Source: Tranzscheliella williamsii
Lineage: Eukaryota > Basidiomycota > Ustilaginomycetes > Ustilaginales > Ustilaginaceae
Reading direction: 5' to 3'
Assembly (NCBI GenBank): GCA_023212725.1
Contig: JALBYF010000056.1
Coordinates: forward strand, 60,907 to 124,906
Length of the DNA stretch: 64,000 nucleotides
Below are positions 30,828 to 42,100 of this stretch, piece after piece. Below the pieces are notes generated by a model. The model ran no database searches, was not told where the DNA came from, and saw only the letters and a program-made list of their open reading frames with translations. Positions within the stretch are counted from its first letter, which is position 1. Every line of letters starts with the position of its first letter. The translations under genes were made by a program, and so were the position numbers.

Positions 30828-32535
30828 TCACTGGGCGCGGCGAGGGGCGAGGAGGAGCGCGGCGAGGGAGGGGAGCTGGGCGGCGGGGCGGCGGAGGCTG
30901 GTTGGGAGGATGGCGCTGCTGGCCATGGTGCCTGCGGAGGCGGCGGAGACTGCTGAGAGGCGGGAGCGGTGGCGCGGGGTAGCGGGGGCAGGGACGGGGG
31001 TGTCGGGGGGCTCGACGACGACGGCGGGCTGGCAGTAGAAGCCGTGGATGGGGAGCGAGCGGGAGCGGACGAGAGAGTCGAGGACGAGCTGGTCGGCGGC
31101 TCGACGGCCAGCCTCGATTATGTTGACGCCGAACAGCGAGGTGGGGGAGAGCTGGGGGGTGGGGTTGTCGGGATGATCGGTGTCGGGCGCCGGGTCGGGG
31201 CGGCGCGGGCGGTCCTCGAGGACGCGGCGCGTGAGCGCGGCGATGCGCGCGTGCGGATACCACACGAGCGGCGCAAACAGATTGCAGCAGTTGACCACAT
31301 ACCAGAAACTGAAGACCGACGCGCCGACGACGGCGACGGTGTCGGCCGTGCGGCTCGCGCGCGCCGGGTCGTGGCTCATATCGGCGGGGAGCAACGCCGC
31401 CGTATAGGCCTGCAGAGCGAGAAAGCGTCAGCCACCAGCACACACATGCCGCACTGAAGACACTTACCGACGAAACGCCGAAGCAGAGACACTGGAGCAT
31501 CACGGCGACGTGATCGAGCATGCAGTGGAAGAGGAAGCGGCAGAGCGCGTCGTAGCAGTCGGGAGACGCGAGCGAGGGCCTTGGCTTTTCGTCGTCGATG
31601 TCGGTGTCGGGGTCCATGTCGACATAGGAGGAGAGGTCGCTGGCGGCGCGGGCGCGCGCATACGAGGATGCGATACTGGCACTGCGGGAGGGCGTGCGGA
31701 CGGCACGGGCACGCAGCGCGGCGAGCTCGGCGGCGACCTTGCGCGAGAGGCGGGTGAGGATGACCGCGTAGACGACGACGAGAGCAAGCCCGGCGGCGGC
31801 GATGATGCCCTTCCAGACGCGCACCCAGCGGCCCTGCGCGACGGCGTACGTCCAGGTGTAACGCGCGAGCAGGAGCACAGTCGCTGATGGCGGCGCGAGC
31901 GTGCCGTCGGCGGCAACACGGCTGGCGAGCAGCGCGCGCATCGCCGAAACGCGCGAGCTGTACTGCGACGCGCGCGCCGCACACAGCAGCCCACTCGCCA
32001 CCACCCCCGAATAGACCCCAATCACAGTACTGTTCCACACCAGCACCGACACGTCCGGAAAGAGGAGCTCCATGTACCCCAGCGCACCCAGATACGCCGT
32101 CGAGAAGACCGCCCACACCATCACGCCCTCCAGCAGCCAGTAGTCGACGATCGGCGTCGCGTCGTCCGCGCGCGTCAGCCATGCCTGGAGCACGGCAAAG
32201 AAGAGCAGCAGGCTGTACGCACCCGAGAATGCCAGGTGGCAGTGGATGCACGACGCGGTGAGGTAGCGTGCGGGCGGGCGCCCTGCCGAGGACGCACGCT
32301 GTGCCTCGCGCGGCTCGTAGCGGATCAGCCAAAACTTGACGTCCGGGCGGTGCGCGCGGTAGTGGAGAAAGCTGATGTACACGACGAGCGCGACGAGCAG
32401 ATTGATGCTGCACGTCAGCCAGGTGCCCGCCCAGTAAGCCGTCGAGTGGTCGCGCAGCGCGAGCTGGTTGACGAGCACCATCAGCTCGCGTCCGCTGGCA
32501 AGCGTATGCGGGGGGATCTCGGTTAGACTACCCAT
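30828..32535 (-). CDS. Seven-helix membrane protein of unknown function, two exons
   Basis: Exon 1 is 32535-31468 (1068 nt, MGSLTEIPPHTLASG..). A 58-nt intron has donor GTAAGT and acceptor CTCTGCAG. Exon 2 is 31409-30828. The join is phase 0 and gives 549 residues. Hydrophobic segments are visible at about residues 40-60, 100-125, 140-165, 170-195, 240-260, 335-365 and 380-410, seven in total, the sixth crossing the splice junction (GVSS|AYTAALL). A Ser/Arg- and acid-rich loop lies between segments 5 and 6; the C-terminal 140 residues look cytosolic and Pro/Thr/Ser-rich. The count resembles a receptor-like topology, but I recognise no receptor motif. An ATATAAAGGC element at 32600-32591 lies about 60 bp upstream and supports the chosen start. 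Function unknown. Confidence 0.82.
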
Positions 32536-33139
32536 AGCAAACCAACGCCCATACTGGCCCGGGGCTGGCAAGCAACCGCGCACCACGACCGCCTTTATAT
32601 GCCCCCTCGGCGCCAAGCACCAGGGTCGAGATGAACCGGCGCGCCGGTCAACCTAGGCTCGCAGCCTGCGACAGAAGGCGCAGCGCGGCACTGCACTGGA
32701 CCGACGGCTGCGAGGCGCACGCACGATTGACGCTGAATGCCGATCGATGAGGCCTGTGCTGCAGATCCATGGGCACGAGCAGACTACGCCCACTCAAATA
32801 GTGAAATGATGATGCATGTTGACAGGCCCAAGCTCACCACGCAGAGACTAAGCGTGCTTAATCTCGCGCGAGAAAACGCGAAGTGAACGGCACTCAACGG
32901 CACGTCGATCCCTCACGAAACGCAAATCTTAGTGGTTCGGTGTTGGAAGCACAGTCACAGTCGAAGCGGAGTCTTTGATGCCAGACAGCGCAAGGAGGGC
33001 ACGGGCCCGGTAGATAGCGACGATAAGGCGGCTATGGACATGGATCTAGCGCCAACGGCCTACGTTAGCCCGGCAGGCATAGGGCCCGCCGGACAGCGCA
33101 GGGTGTCCAGGCGAGGCAGAGAGCGAAATGAAGGGAGGC
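32536..33139. other. Intergenic region between the membrane protein and glutaredoxin genes
   Basis: About 600 bp. It has the TATA-like element of the membrane-protein gene at 32591-32600 and a perfect 12-bp palindrome TCTCGCGCGAGA at about 32862-32873. No gene seen. Confidence 0.5.
32591..32600 (-). promoter_or_regulatory. TATA-like element of the seven-helix protein gene
   Basis: ATATAAAGGC on the minus strand, about 60 bp upstream of the ATG at 32535. Position and sequence fit a core promoter with a short 5'UTR. Confidence 0.5.
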
Positions 33140-33542
33140 TTAGGCGTTGAGGAGCTGCTCGAGCTTGCCCTGCTGCTGGGCGGCGACGAGGTCGCTGTTG
33201 CCGCCGATGTGCTGACGGTTGATAAAGACGTTGGGGACGGTGCGCTGCTTGGTGAGGTCGAGGAGGTAGGACTGTGCGGCGGCGTCGGCGTGGGTGTGGA
33301 AGGCAGGGGCGAGGGTCAGTAAGCGGAACGGCACAGTGGCAGGCAGCGGGAGCGCAACGTACCTGGATGTCGCTACCCTCGGAACCCATCTGGTCGAGCT
33401 CGAGGACGCCGACCTTGGCCGGGTCGAGACCGAGCTTGTTGATCAGCGCCTTGGTCTGCGCGCAGTAGGGGCAGTACGACTTGGAAAAGATCGCGACGAG
33501 ATGCTCCGCGATCAGCTTGTCCGCCACTTGCTTGGCCGCCAT
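33140..33542 (-). CDS. Dithiol glutaredoxin (CPYC), two exons
   Basis: Exon 1 is 33542-33363 (180 nt), the intron 33362-33272 (91 nt; donor GTACGT, acceptor GCACAG, branch-like CTTACTGAC), and exon 2 33271-33140. The join is phase 0 and restores GSEGSDIQ|SYLLDLTKQRTVPNVF, as in other glutaredoxins. The product has 103 residues: active site C24-P-Y-C27 in SKSYCPYC, the TVPNVFI cis-Pro loop, and the glutathione-binding GGNSD. It reduces protein disulphides and mixed glutathione disulphides. The frame is open upstream to 33620, but the only upstream start there is GTG and a stop lies just before, so I use ATG 33542. The cytosolic form is the default reading; an upstream exon with a leader cannot be excluded. 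Confidence 0.93.
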
Positions 33543-34275
33543 CTTGCGCGCGTCGGGCAGGTCGCTGAATGCGATCTTCGATGCAAAGAGTCCGATTGTG
33601 GAGGCTGCGGCTTCGTACACGTCGCACGAAGGATTCCAGGATAGTTACGATTGCGGTTACTGGATGGTTGGAAGGGAACGCAGCCAAGGACGGACACGGG
33701 GTGGCGGCGCTGACATCGCGCAATCCAGTGTCAGCGTGAGTGCTGATGTCCGTTGGCTCAGCGACAGTGCCCGGACTTAGAAGCGTCGGTGAATCAACTG
33801 CGCGCTGACGTCGCACTCAAGATCGGGCGGTTGTCATTCGTCCGAGAAAGACAAGCTGCCCATCCATCAGCGTCGCCGCAGACCAAACTCCTGTTAGATT
33901 CTGCAACCATAACGACGTCTTCTGCACAGCATCTATGGGGCAAGTCGAACAATCACAGCGTGAGTATAGCAGCTGCTGCTCGACTTACGCGAGCGGAGCC
34001 CTCTCATTGTGTTCGGTTCGCAGACACTCGAGTCGGCCGGCGCCAACGCTATGTCGCAAATAGAATGTCTTGGGATTACAGGGTATCGACGCGAGGCGAC
34101 GCGGTATAGAAACAGAAGCACGTGGCAGCGAGGCAGCGAGGCAGCGAGGCAGCGAGGCAGCGAGGCAGCGAGGCAGCGAGGCAGCGAGGCAATGAACGGC
34201 ACGAATCGAGAGTCTACGATGGGAACTAGCAAAACGAGAGAGAGATAGCGGGATAAGGGGCACAATAGCGGGAGA
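33543..34275. other. Intergenic region between glutaredoxin 5' end and RING-LON 3' end
   Basis: About 730 bp, no gene recognised. It holds the glutaredoxin promoter and the 8-bp tandem repeat at 34124-34187. Confidence 0.5.
34124..34187. repeat. Perfect 8-bp tandem repeat (GGCAGCGA)x8
   Basis: Eight perfect copies of GGCAGCGA from 34124, then GGCAATGA, in non-coding DNA 90 bp downstream of the RING-LON gene stop. An 8-bp unit is not a multiple of three, so all three frames through it are open and give spurious translations. Confidence 0.97.
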
Positions 34276-37200
34276 TTAAGAGACTGTGCAACCGCTGTTG
34301 AACCACCAGGACTGGCGGAGCTGCTCGATCCAGTGTACTACAAGGCAGAGTCGGAGGCGTCGGCTGCGGATGGGCAGCAGCTTGGCCTTTTCGTGCTCGT
34401 CAATGGGCATCACCAGCGTCATCCAGTAGCCCAGCCGCTCCACCTCGTGCGCACCCGGCATTGGCCCGTACGTGTGATTGAGCCGGCTCAGCAGCCACGG
34501 TGCAGACCCGGATCGGAGCGTCTCGATAAAGAGCGTGCAGATCTCGATCAACTCCTCCATTAACGGCTCCGCCGGCACCGGTGCAAACGGGGGTGGCTCG
34601 TCTCCGCGCCGCTCCTCCTCGCCGCGGTCAGCGCGTGTCGTCGTCGGGGCTCGCTCGCCAATGCGGTACAACGATAAGAGCTCCGGTTCCATTGTTCCTC
34701 CACCAGTGTCTCGAGCGGTCGCCACGGCAGACGCTGAGCTGATGGCCCCTTCTTCGATATGCTCAGCGTTCTGGCCAGATAGCGATGGGCTTCCACATCG
34801 ATCACTCGGCAGGTTCGGCGCGCCCGCTGGTCCGGCTTCACTCGGATGAGCGACCTTCTGACTTGGTGGAAACGATGGCGCTTCCGCTTTCTGCCTGTCC
34901 AGCTCCGCTCTTCTCTGAACGACAGCCCGTTCCAGTTCTGCCTCTTCTTCCAGAGATATATCGTCGACCCGCTCCACACGTCCCACCGTGTAGCCGTCCA
35001 GCGAACCTTTTTCCAATAGTCTGAATCGATACGAACCAACAGTCTCCAACATGCTGCGACCGTCGGCAAGCATCTGCGCCGACTTGATCTCCAGCATTGT
35101 ACCGTACTCTTCCGTGCCGCCGTTGGTCCGCGAAGGCAGGACCATGCCGAAGCGCGGATTGCCGCTCTCCAAGCACCGCCGTACCATCAACCGGTATTTT
35201 GGCTCGAAGATGTGCAGAATCGTTGGCATGCCCGGAAAAGCCAGCGTACAGACAAAGATCGGCGTTGAGAGGCGTGCTTCTCTTTCCTCCTGCTCAATCG
35301 CTTTGCGACGCTGCTCATACAGCCTTCTGAATCCGAATCGATGCGGTGCTGTGTCCGGGTCGTCTTCGAGAACGGCGGCAGGTTCGCGGCTTGGGGCCAA
35401 ACTGCCGTCTGAATTCTTCGTCAGAGACATCAGATAGCCCGCCGGCTCTTGTCGAGCAGAGTCCGAGTCATTTTCTTGATCCGAGAGCACGGCCGTGTCA
35501 GAGGTGAGGAGTTTGAGCAGAACCGAGTTGGCAACGTGATCCTGGAAGAAAGAGAAGTTGGGCATATCGGCTCGGCAAAGTGGACAGCGATTGCCGTGGT
35601 CCAGGCTGCGCGCAAAGCATGGCTTGCAAAACGTATGCCCACAAGGCGTGGTCAAGGGTTGATAAAGCAGGAGATAGCAAAGTTGGCACTCTAGCACCTC
35701 GACCAACTCCCTATGGAAGGTAGCCACTGTTCGAATCATCGGTTCAACATGCGGACCTATTTTGGTGGACAAGGCGAGGCTATGTTTGCCGTCTGTCAAA
35801 TCCTGTACCAAGCCGGGGCATGCAGAGTGAGCCTTTAGACGCTCTGCGCCATACTTGACCTTTTCTTCCAATGGCGTGTCTCCCAAAAGTGTATCGTCAG
35901 CGATCGCCGATTCGTCGGTGATCCACCCCGAGTCTACTTGGTGTGACGCATCGGGAAGGTGCAAGGAAAGCCTTCTTGATGTGGTTCCTGTCTTGTCCGA
36001 CAAGGAGCCTGGCTGGCCGACGTCCGAGGTTCGATTCTGATCGCTAGGCCATGCACGTTGTCGTTTTGATCGTTTCTTCTCCCTAGCGCGTCCCATCAAT
36101 CGACGGTCGGCGAGTGGACGAGAGAATGCGCCGCCGACCATATCGGGCCACAGGTGGTCGTTGTTCGCTATCTCCTGGTCACCTTCGGCTACACGGGGCG
36201 TCCAGTCGTCATCATCATCGTCATCAAAGTAGGCCTCGTTGCCGTCACTCTCATCTCCGAGGGCAGCACGACACGTCGGATGGTGCCGCTCGGCGCGACT
36301 TTTGCGCGTGTAGTTGCACGAGCAGCGCTCATCAGACTCGTCTGAGTCAGAGAAGGCGGCACGAACTCCGCCGACAGTTCCGCTCTCCAGGTCTGACTCG
36401 TTCGCTCCGAAGATACCCATCCCAGCATGCCTGGAAGGCGGCCGCAACGGTCTGGCAGAACCGCGAGAGTATGCCAGTGGGGCCCGCGACGATGAAGACG
36501 TCCCGTTGAAATGGATTCCATCCAGGCCTCTAGAAACAGTTCCGCGTCGACGCCGAGCAGCGCCGCGGGCACTGTCGGAAATGCGAGTGGCGACCGCATC
36601 CGCCCCTTGCCGTGCGCGTCTACTCATTCGAACATGAGATGCGATGTTGGCGTTGGTCGCGGAGCTTCTGCTGTTGTGAGATGAAGCTGGAGCGGGCGAA
36701 GAGGCGTAACGCTTCAGGATAGAGACCGCTTTGCTGAGAGTGACATCGGTACGCAATATGTTGCTTGAAGCAAGAGACGGCAGAAGCGAGTCGGAAGCAA
36801 CAAGTGGGATGGAAGCACTTGTTTCGACACCGTGGGCACGAATAGCAAACAGGTGGGCCTTGGATCGTGATTGAGGCCCGATGACAGTGAGCCGATGTGG
36901 GTGGTCAGCGACGCCAACAACGAACCCATCCACAGGCGGCACGCCGGGTCCAACGTCGTCCTCGTCTGAAGGTAGACGCTCGGTGTAGGTCGGGACAAGT
37001 CCGTAGCGTGGGGAATGACCAGCCCAAACTCCGATACCACGACCGATAGCTGACCTTGGGCAGTCGCGGACGGGACATGGAACCGTCATAGGACCGAGCG
37101 GAAATCTGGGCGGAAGATGGTGAAAACAAGGTAGCGGCTGGATGTCACTGTCGACTGGTGTAGTGCTGGGCATAATACGATCTTTGATACACTGAAGACA

Positions 37201-37728
37201 TGCGGAGTGACCACAAGGCAAGGTGATCGGATCGGTGAGAGGGCGCAAACAATCTGAACAGGTGGCGAGACCAAGTAAAACAGTGGCCAGCTCTTGTGCA
37301 CGCCGGCGCTCGGACGCCGTCGGGAGCTGCACATGTGGTTTACGCTGAGAAGTGGTAGCTGTGATATTGGACGGAGACAAGGAGGCAGATGTCGCCTCGT
37401 CACCATGCAAGCGAGACGCAGATGCCGGTAATGGGTTCTGCATCTGCATCGAGCTGACCTGTGCGCCGTAGCCCTGTTCGAGCTGGGGCCCTGTAATCTC
37501 GCCAGTGCCAACATTCATTAATCCCCTCGGTGGCGCAGAACTCCGGGGCTCGACCGAGTGCTGTGGCATAGGTGCGATACCTGTAGATACCGGACTGGCG
37601 TGGTGCATGCGGCGTGAAACGGAGGAGGGCTCCATTACGGGGCTGGGTGAAGGTGACGCCGGCTGGCCGGTCTGTGCTGGGCCGCTGTGATGCGAGACGA
37701 CTCCGCTGTGGCGTGGTGCGGGGTTCAT
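34276..37728 (-). CDS. Double RING-finger and LON-substrate-binding domain protein (LONRF-like)
   Basis: 1150 residues, single exon, ATG at 37728. The N-terminal 150 residues are disordered. A first RING-like finger begins near residue 155 (CSDCLRPLTDPITLPCGHSACLQC) and its second half is spread out (CPVRDC). A long Ser/Asp/Arg-rich region follows. A canonical C3HC4 RING is at about 680-720 (CQLCYLLLYQPLTTPCGHTFC, then CPLC). From about 820 to the end lies a LON N-terminal-type domain: IFVCTLAFPGMPTILHIFEPKYRLMVRRCLE, FGMVLPS, GRSMLETVGSYRFRLLEKGSLDGYTVGRVE. This order matches animal LONRF1-3 and related fungal proteins, thought to be ubiquitin ligases for damaged proteins. It lacks the ATPase and protease domains of Lon, so it is not a Lon protease. 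Activity is inferred. Confidence 0.92.
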   Translation of the reverse strand: MNPAPRHSGVVSHHSGPAQTGQPASPSPSPVMEPSSVSRRMHHASPVSTGIAPMPQHSVEPRSSAPPRGLMNVGTGEITGPQLEQGYGAQVSSMQMQNPLPASASRLHGDEATSASLSPSNITATTSQRKPHVQLPTASERRRAQELATVLLGLATCSDCLRPLTDPITLPCGHSACLQCIKDRIMPSTTPVDSDIQPLPCFHHLPPRFPLGPMTVPCPVRDCPRSAIGRGIGVWAGHSPRYGLVPTYTERLPSDEDDVGPGVPPVDGFVVGVADHPHRLTVIGPQSRSKAHLFAIRAHGVETSASIPLVASDSLLPSLASSNILRTDVTLSKAVSILKRYASSPAPASSHNSRSSATNANIASHVRMSRRARQGADAVATRISDSARGAARRRRGTVSRGLDGIHFNGTSSSSRAPLAYSRGSARPLRPPSRHAGMGIFGANESDLESGTVGGVRAAFSDSDESDERCSCNYTRKSRAERHHPTCRAALGDESDGNEAYFDDDDDDDWTPRVAEGDQEIANNDHLWPDMVGGAFSRPLADRRLMGRAREKKRSKRQRAWPSDQNRTSDVGQPGSLSDKTGTTSRRLSLHLPDASHQVDSGWITDESAIADDTLLGDTPLEEKVKYGAERLKAHSACPGLVQDLTDGKHSLALSTKIGPHVEPMIRTVATFHRELVEVLECQLCYLLLYQPLTTPCGHTFCKPCFARSLDHGNRCPLCRADMPNFSFFQDHVANSVLLKLLTSDTAVLSDQENDSDSARQEPAGYLMSLTKNSDGSLAPSREPAAVLEDDPDTAPHRFGFRRLYEQRRKAIEQEEREARLSTPIFVCTLAFPGMPTILHIFEPKYRLMVRRCLESGNPRFGMVLPSRTNGGTEEYGTMLEIKSAQMLADGRSMLETVGSYRFRLLEKGSLDGYTVGRVERVDDISLEEEAELERAVVQRRAELDRQKAEAPSFPPSQKVAHPSEAGPAGAPNLPSDRCGSPSLSGQNAEHIEEGAISSASAVATARDTGGGTMEPELLSLYRIGERAPTTTRADRGEEERRGDEPPPFAPVPAEPLMEELIEICTLFIETLRSGSAPWLLSRLNHTYGPMPGAHEVERLGYWMTLVMPIDEHEKAKLLPIRSRRLRLCLVVHWIEQLRQSWWFNSGCTVS

Positions 37729-39162
37729 GTCGACGTGGCCATACTGGTAAAACAGTATTGGAGGGGTGGCAAAATGGGAAGGGGCGTGGATAGGCCGTGG
37801 CGACAGCTCACTAACACAGCTGCCTGCACCTATCAGCGGTATTCAGGTAAAGAGACGGGTCTATGACCCAGTGCGACTGCGCGCAGATCACCTGTGCACA
37901 ACAGGGCGTATATGTGGGCGCGTCGGTAGTCTCAACGTCGAATATAGTAGAGCCAGAGCAATGGAGGTCTAAGGATGAAAGTGTGTGCTGATGAGGGAGT
38001 TTCGTAGGACGAACTAGGCACAAGACAGGTGCGAAGCGTAGACCGTTACGAACGTCTAGAGGAAACGAGAAACCGCGCAGGATTGCGTAATGGCCTCTGT
38101 ATGTGTTGCTGGTGCGAAGGGCTTAGCCGGCGGAGCTGTTGGTTCGGAAAGCGTCTAATGAGGTTCGTTGAGGAGGGCGCAAGGTCTATGAAGGCGGGGA
38201 GGTCTATGGAGGCTTAGGCAACGAAGCAAGAGCGTAGCGTTTCTTGCGAGACTGTATAGGGTAAGGTAATGTGAGATTAGCGGTGACACTGCGATACTGC
38301 GAATGTGGCAAAAATGCCAGAAGGCTGCCATGCCCACTGCACTTTCTAAAATGGCGGACGATAGAAGAAGCATAAGACAATGGGCGGCGTCGAACTCGGC
38401 CTTGAATCACGAGTTGATTCGGTGGAGGCGTCCATGCAAACTGAGGTTCCAGACCCAAACGTTTATACAGTAGAAGCACGTAATACAACTGCGCAGACTG
38501 GCTACAGAGTCGTTATCGGAATCGCCTAAAACTAGCCCTGTCGAGTTTGTATTGAGACACACCTGCAGGAAAGCTTATCCAATCGGTCCCCAGCCATGCA
38601 TGTTGCCACCGTTGCTGCCGGCCAACAGCTTGCCCCATCCTCCTTTGGACAACGACGTGTTGCTGAGTACGTGTATATCGCCATTACAAGCGGAATAAAT
38701 AGCCTATTTGTGGGTTGCAGCTAACCAATCAGAGGTAGCACAGTCACGGCCAGATATCGGATCCACTGAGAATCTGGGAGGAGCCAACCGATTACAGCAG
38801 CAAAGCGGCTGATTGGGTCAGCTGCGCAATTGCACAATTAATGCGGCTCAACAGAGTGTGTCACTCAGGCTGATCACAATGCGGATTGGCGCTTGCCCCG
38901 CCCCTTCAGCTTGCAGCTTGGCCAGGACCTGCCTTAGCTTACAGTAATACGCAGTCCCCTTCGTTCGGTTTGTCAGAACGTCGTGGAAATGGTAAAGTGT
39001 ACCAATAGACACGCAGTCCCTTCGGTTTTTGGAGCTGGTTATGCTATTGCACAGTCAAGCAAAAAGAGTAAGGACCAGGTGGACAGACTGCACAAGTCTG
39101 GCAACAGATTGCGCCTAGGGTGAGGGAAGCAGCCAAGGCAGCATGGCGAACATGCCATGCTC
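37729..39162. other. Intergenic region, 1.4 kb, no gene seen
   Basis: It lies between the 5' end of the RING-LON gene and the 3' end of the NTPase-nuclease gene. No credible frame on either strand. Two similar short stretches, ACGCAGTCCCCTTCG (about 38950) and ACGCAGTCCCTTCGG (about 39011), are 60 bp apart. Base composition looks closer to 50% GC than the coding flanks. Confidence 0.45.
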
Positions 39163-42100
39163 TTATTCCTCGTCCAGCCATAAATCCCATGTATCAGCGA
39201 AGTCGCTCATCGTCTGTGTACAGGGCGGTAGCACCCCGTTTCGCGAAGCGTTGCTCACAGCAAGCTGCTGCAATAGCACAGCAGCTTCGTTCACCTTTAT
39301 CAACACCGGATAGGCGCGCGTATTGAGCGAACGGACATGCAAGGCACAGAAATCGGCCTCAGTAGGCTGATTGCTGCTCATCCATGCCGACACCTTCTCG
39401 TAAAGCTTGGCTTTTCGCACCTCAGCTGTAGCATTATCCTGCCCCAGAAGCGATCTCCCAATGTGGCCTTTTGGGTCGTTGATATCCAGCGAGCCATGCC
39501 ATTCCGCTGCATGATTTTGGCCTTTTAGCATGTCGAGCCCCAGATCCATCACAATCACAAGCGGTCGGTGGTCCGGCTTGATGCTGTCCCGCACTGGTGG
39601 GCCCCAGACGTTGCTAGCAACGAGGCGAATTTTTTCGCCATTGACCTCTGCGATATGTCCGGCCTGGTCTTTGTGTAGATCGACGGTCCACTTTGGCGTC
39701 GTCTTGTTCCTGCGTAGCTTCGTCTGAATCCCGAGATATGTGAACTTTCGCTCGTCCAAGACCTCTTCCGGCTTTCCCTGATAAACAGGTATGATCATGT
39801 CGACCCCCGCTTGGTTTGAGCTACATTGTAGAGCAGCTGTACGAGCCCAAGCCTTCATGAGTGCACTGGTAGTGACGCCTGTTTGTAGCTCATTCTTGAG
39901 AGGAACGAACTGCGTAAAGCTGACCCAGCAGTCTTTGATTTTTTCAAGGAAGGCCTTGCTGTCTAGGGCATTTGCAAGCCCGAAGTCGGGACCCAAGAGC
40001 GTGCTCAATAGGTCGGCCAATGATATGGTGGGCGCCCGTATAATGTCCCTCGAATACTCCGTAGGCGTGTCCCAAACGTGTTCTCGTTCCACTAAAGCCG
40101 CGCCGCAGAAATCACGGGCCAGTACGAGCAGGAGCCGTGAGAGGAACTCACCCACAGTTCCACGGTCGAGCAGAACGCCATTGGAGATCAGTTCGGAAAG
40201 GAGTGTCCGTAGCGCAGTTGTCCAATTGTTGCCTTCTGCCAACGCTGCCATGGCACCAAGAGCTAGGGCAGGCTCGTTGGTTGTCGTGGTAATGATCATC
40301 TTGGGCTCTTCGATCATTCGGAAAATACGCATATGTCTACGCACACCTTCACGTGCAAGATTCGTGGCTTTGTCCTCGCTTGCAGGTGCTAACCTGACAG
40401 AATGGTATGCTTGGGTGATGGGCGTGTGCGAGCACACTAGATCTAGCCAGAGTCGATTTGATAGTACAGCAACAACTTGATGATGGTTGTCTGCTTGAAA
40501 GTGTTTGGAGCAGAGCAGCTTAAATTGACCAAAACGTACCACGTCTTCGTCTGGCACCGACTTCCAAAGCTTCCCAGATAAAGGGGAAGGAAGGTGAAAA
40601 GGATTGCCGGTCAGCATAGAGCAAATCAGATTCGGTGTATATACCCGAACACCAAGACAAGAAGAAACACATCATAACTCACCGGCCTCCCAATCAACTT
40701 GAGTCGTGACATACGCAGAAGATCCCGAATATGAGTGGCGGCCTCTTGCTTGAAGACATCGAAAGGTAGGGTCACAAATGGTGGCAGAGGTTCGTGATGC
40801 TGGAGCCGGTCCGAGGCTGCCTCTGGGTCGGAAAGCTCGGTGATCCCAGAGTAGGTATCTATGAGGATAGCCCACAGCCGTAGTGGAGATTTCCGAGACG
40901 CAAAGGCCATTACAACCCGCCGCAAATGCATCAACTTGACACCAGCCGCTTTTTCATTTAACAGTGAGGATTCGTCGAAACCAAGGAAAAAAGTAGGCGT
41001 CTGCTTGAAGTAGTCCTGGGCGGCAGCATCCAGCACATCAGGTATTGTTACGCCGGCCTCTTCTATTCTCTTGGCAAGTTTCTCTGCAGGTTTACGGCAG
41101 CAGAGGTCGTACAAGGCCTCTGAAGCTTCCTGCAACGACATTTTGCTCAGTCGTTCCGCTTCGTTACCTTTCAAGTGAGCTTTCAACCAGTCTTCGGCTT
41201 TGCTGCACGCATTCTCGAAGAAAGTCGAGCGAGTATGGCGATCTTCTGCCTCCGGCACTCCCCACGTCCGCCAGAATCTCGAAGACGATATGCCATTAGA
41301 CACCGGGCGTGTTGCAAGTTGTTCGAGGAGGAACCCAACAAAGGCTGTAGCAGCAGCCTGACGCTGATATTCTGAGCCGCGCCCGTCCAGACAAAATTTG
41401 GTTGCAGCGGCATCGCCGTAGGGGTAACCTTTGGATGCATTGCTTGCATCCAACAACACATCCTTGCCCTTGTGTGTGGACGGCCTCAACGGCCGGAAGC
41501 ATATCGACAGTCCAGGCATCAGCTTGCAAACTTCGTTCACAAGCCGAGATTTGCCCGTCCCGCTCGATTGCACGATGTGCACCGTTCTTCCGTAGAACGG
41601 TTTGGTGGTGAGCTTGGGCGTAATAACCTGAGTGTCTTCGACCAGCCTAGCTTCCAAGTTGCGCTGGTTTAAGACGAAGCGTGTCTCGTATAGCTGCGCC
41701 ACCGCGTTGAGAAAGCCGATGTGTACAGATCCGACAAGATCCTGGTGAAATGCACTCCGGAGCGTGAACTCGAATGAGGCGTCCTCGCTAATAAGATCTT
41801 CCAGTAATATCGAGTTCAGAAGGAGGAACTGGAGCATTTCGACAGGCTTGAATTGGTCTTGATTCTGTGTCCACTGGCTCACAAGCTCGGTAATATCTCG
41901 GGTCATTGATCCGCTCAGCGCCAAGCGCTTCTCAACGAAATCGGGTATCGTGGCCGAAGTAAAACGCTTGCATCGTTCGAGAAGCATAAGAACGGAGGAT
42001 CGGAGTACGTCACAAGTCGAGATGTATATCTGGCGATCGCTTTGATCCTTAGCCTGATCAAAGGCCTCTTGCAGGTCCTCGATCAATCTTGTATATCCCT

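Noticed and set aside
33363..33816. Upstream frames of the glutaredoxin as a mitochondrial leader
   Set aside because: The in-frame extension stops at a TAA before any ATG; other frames would need an unsupported splice.
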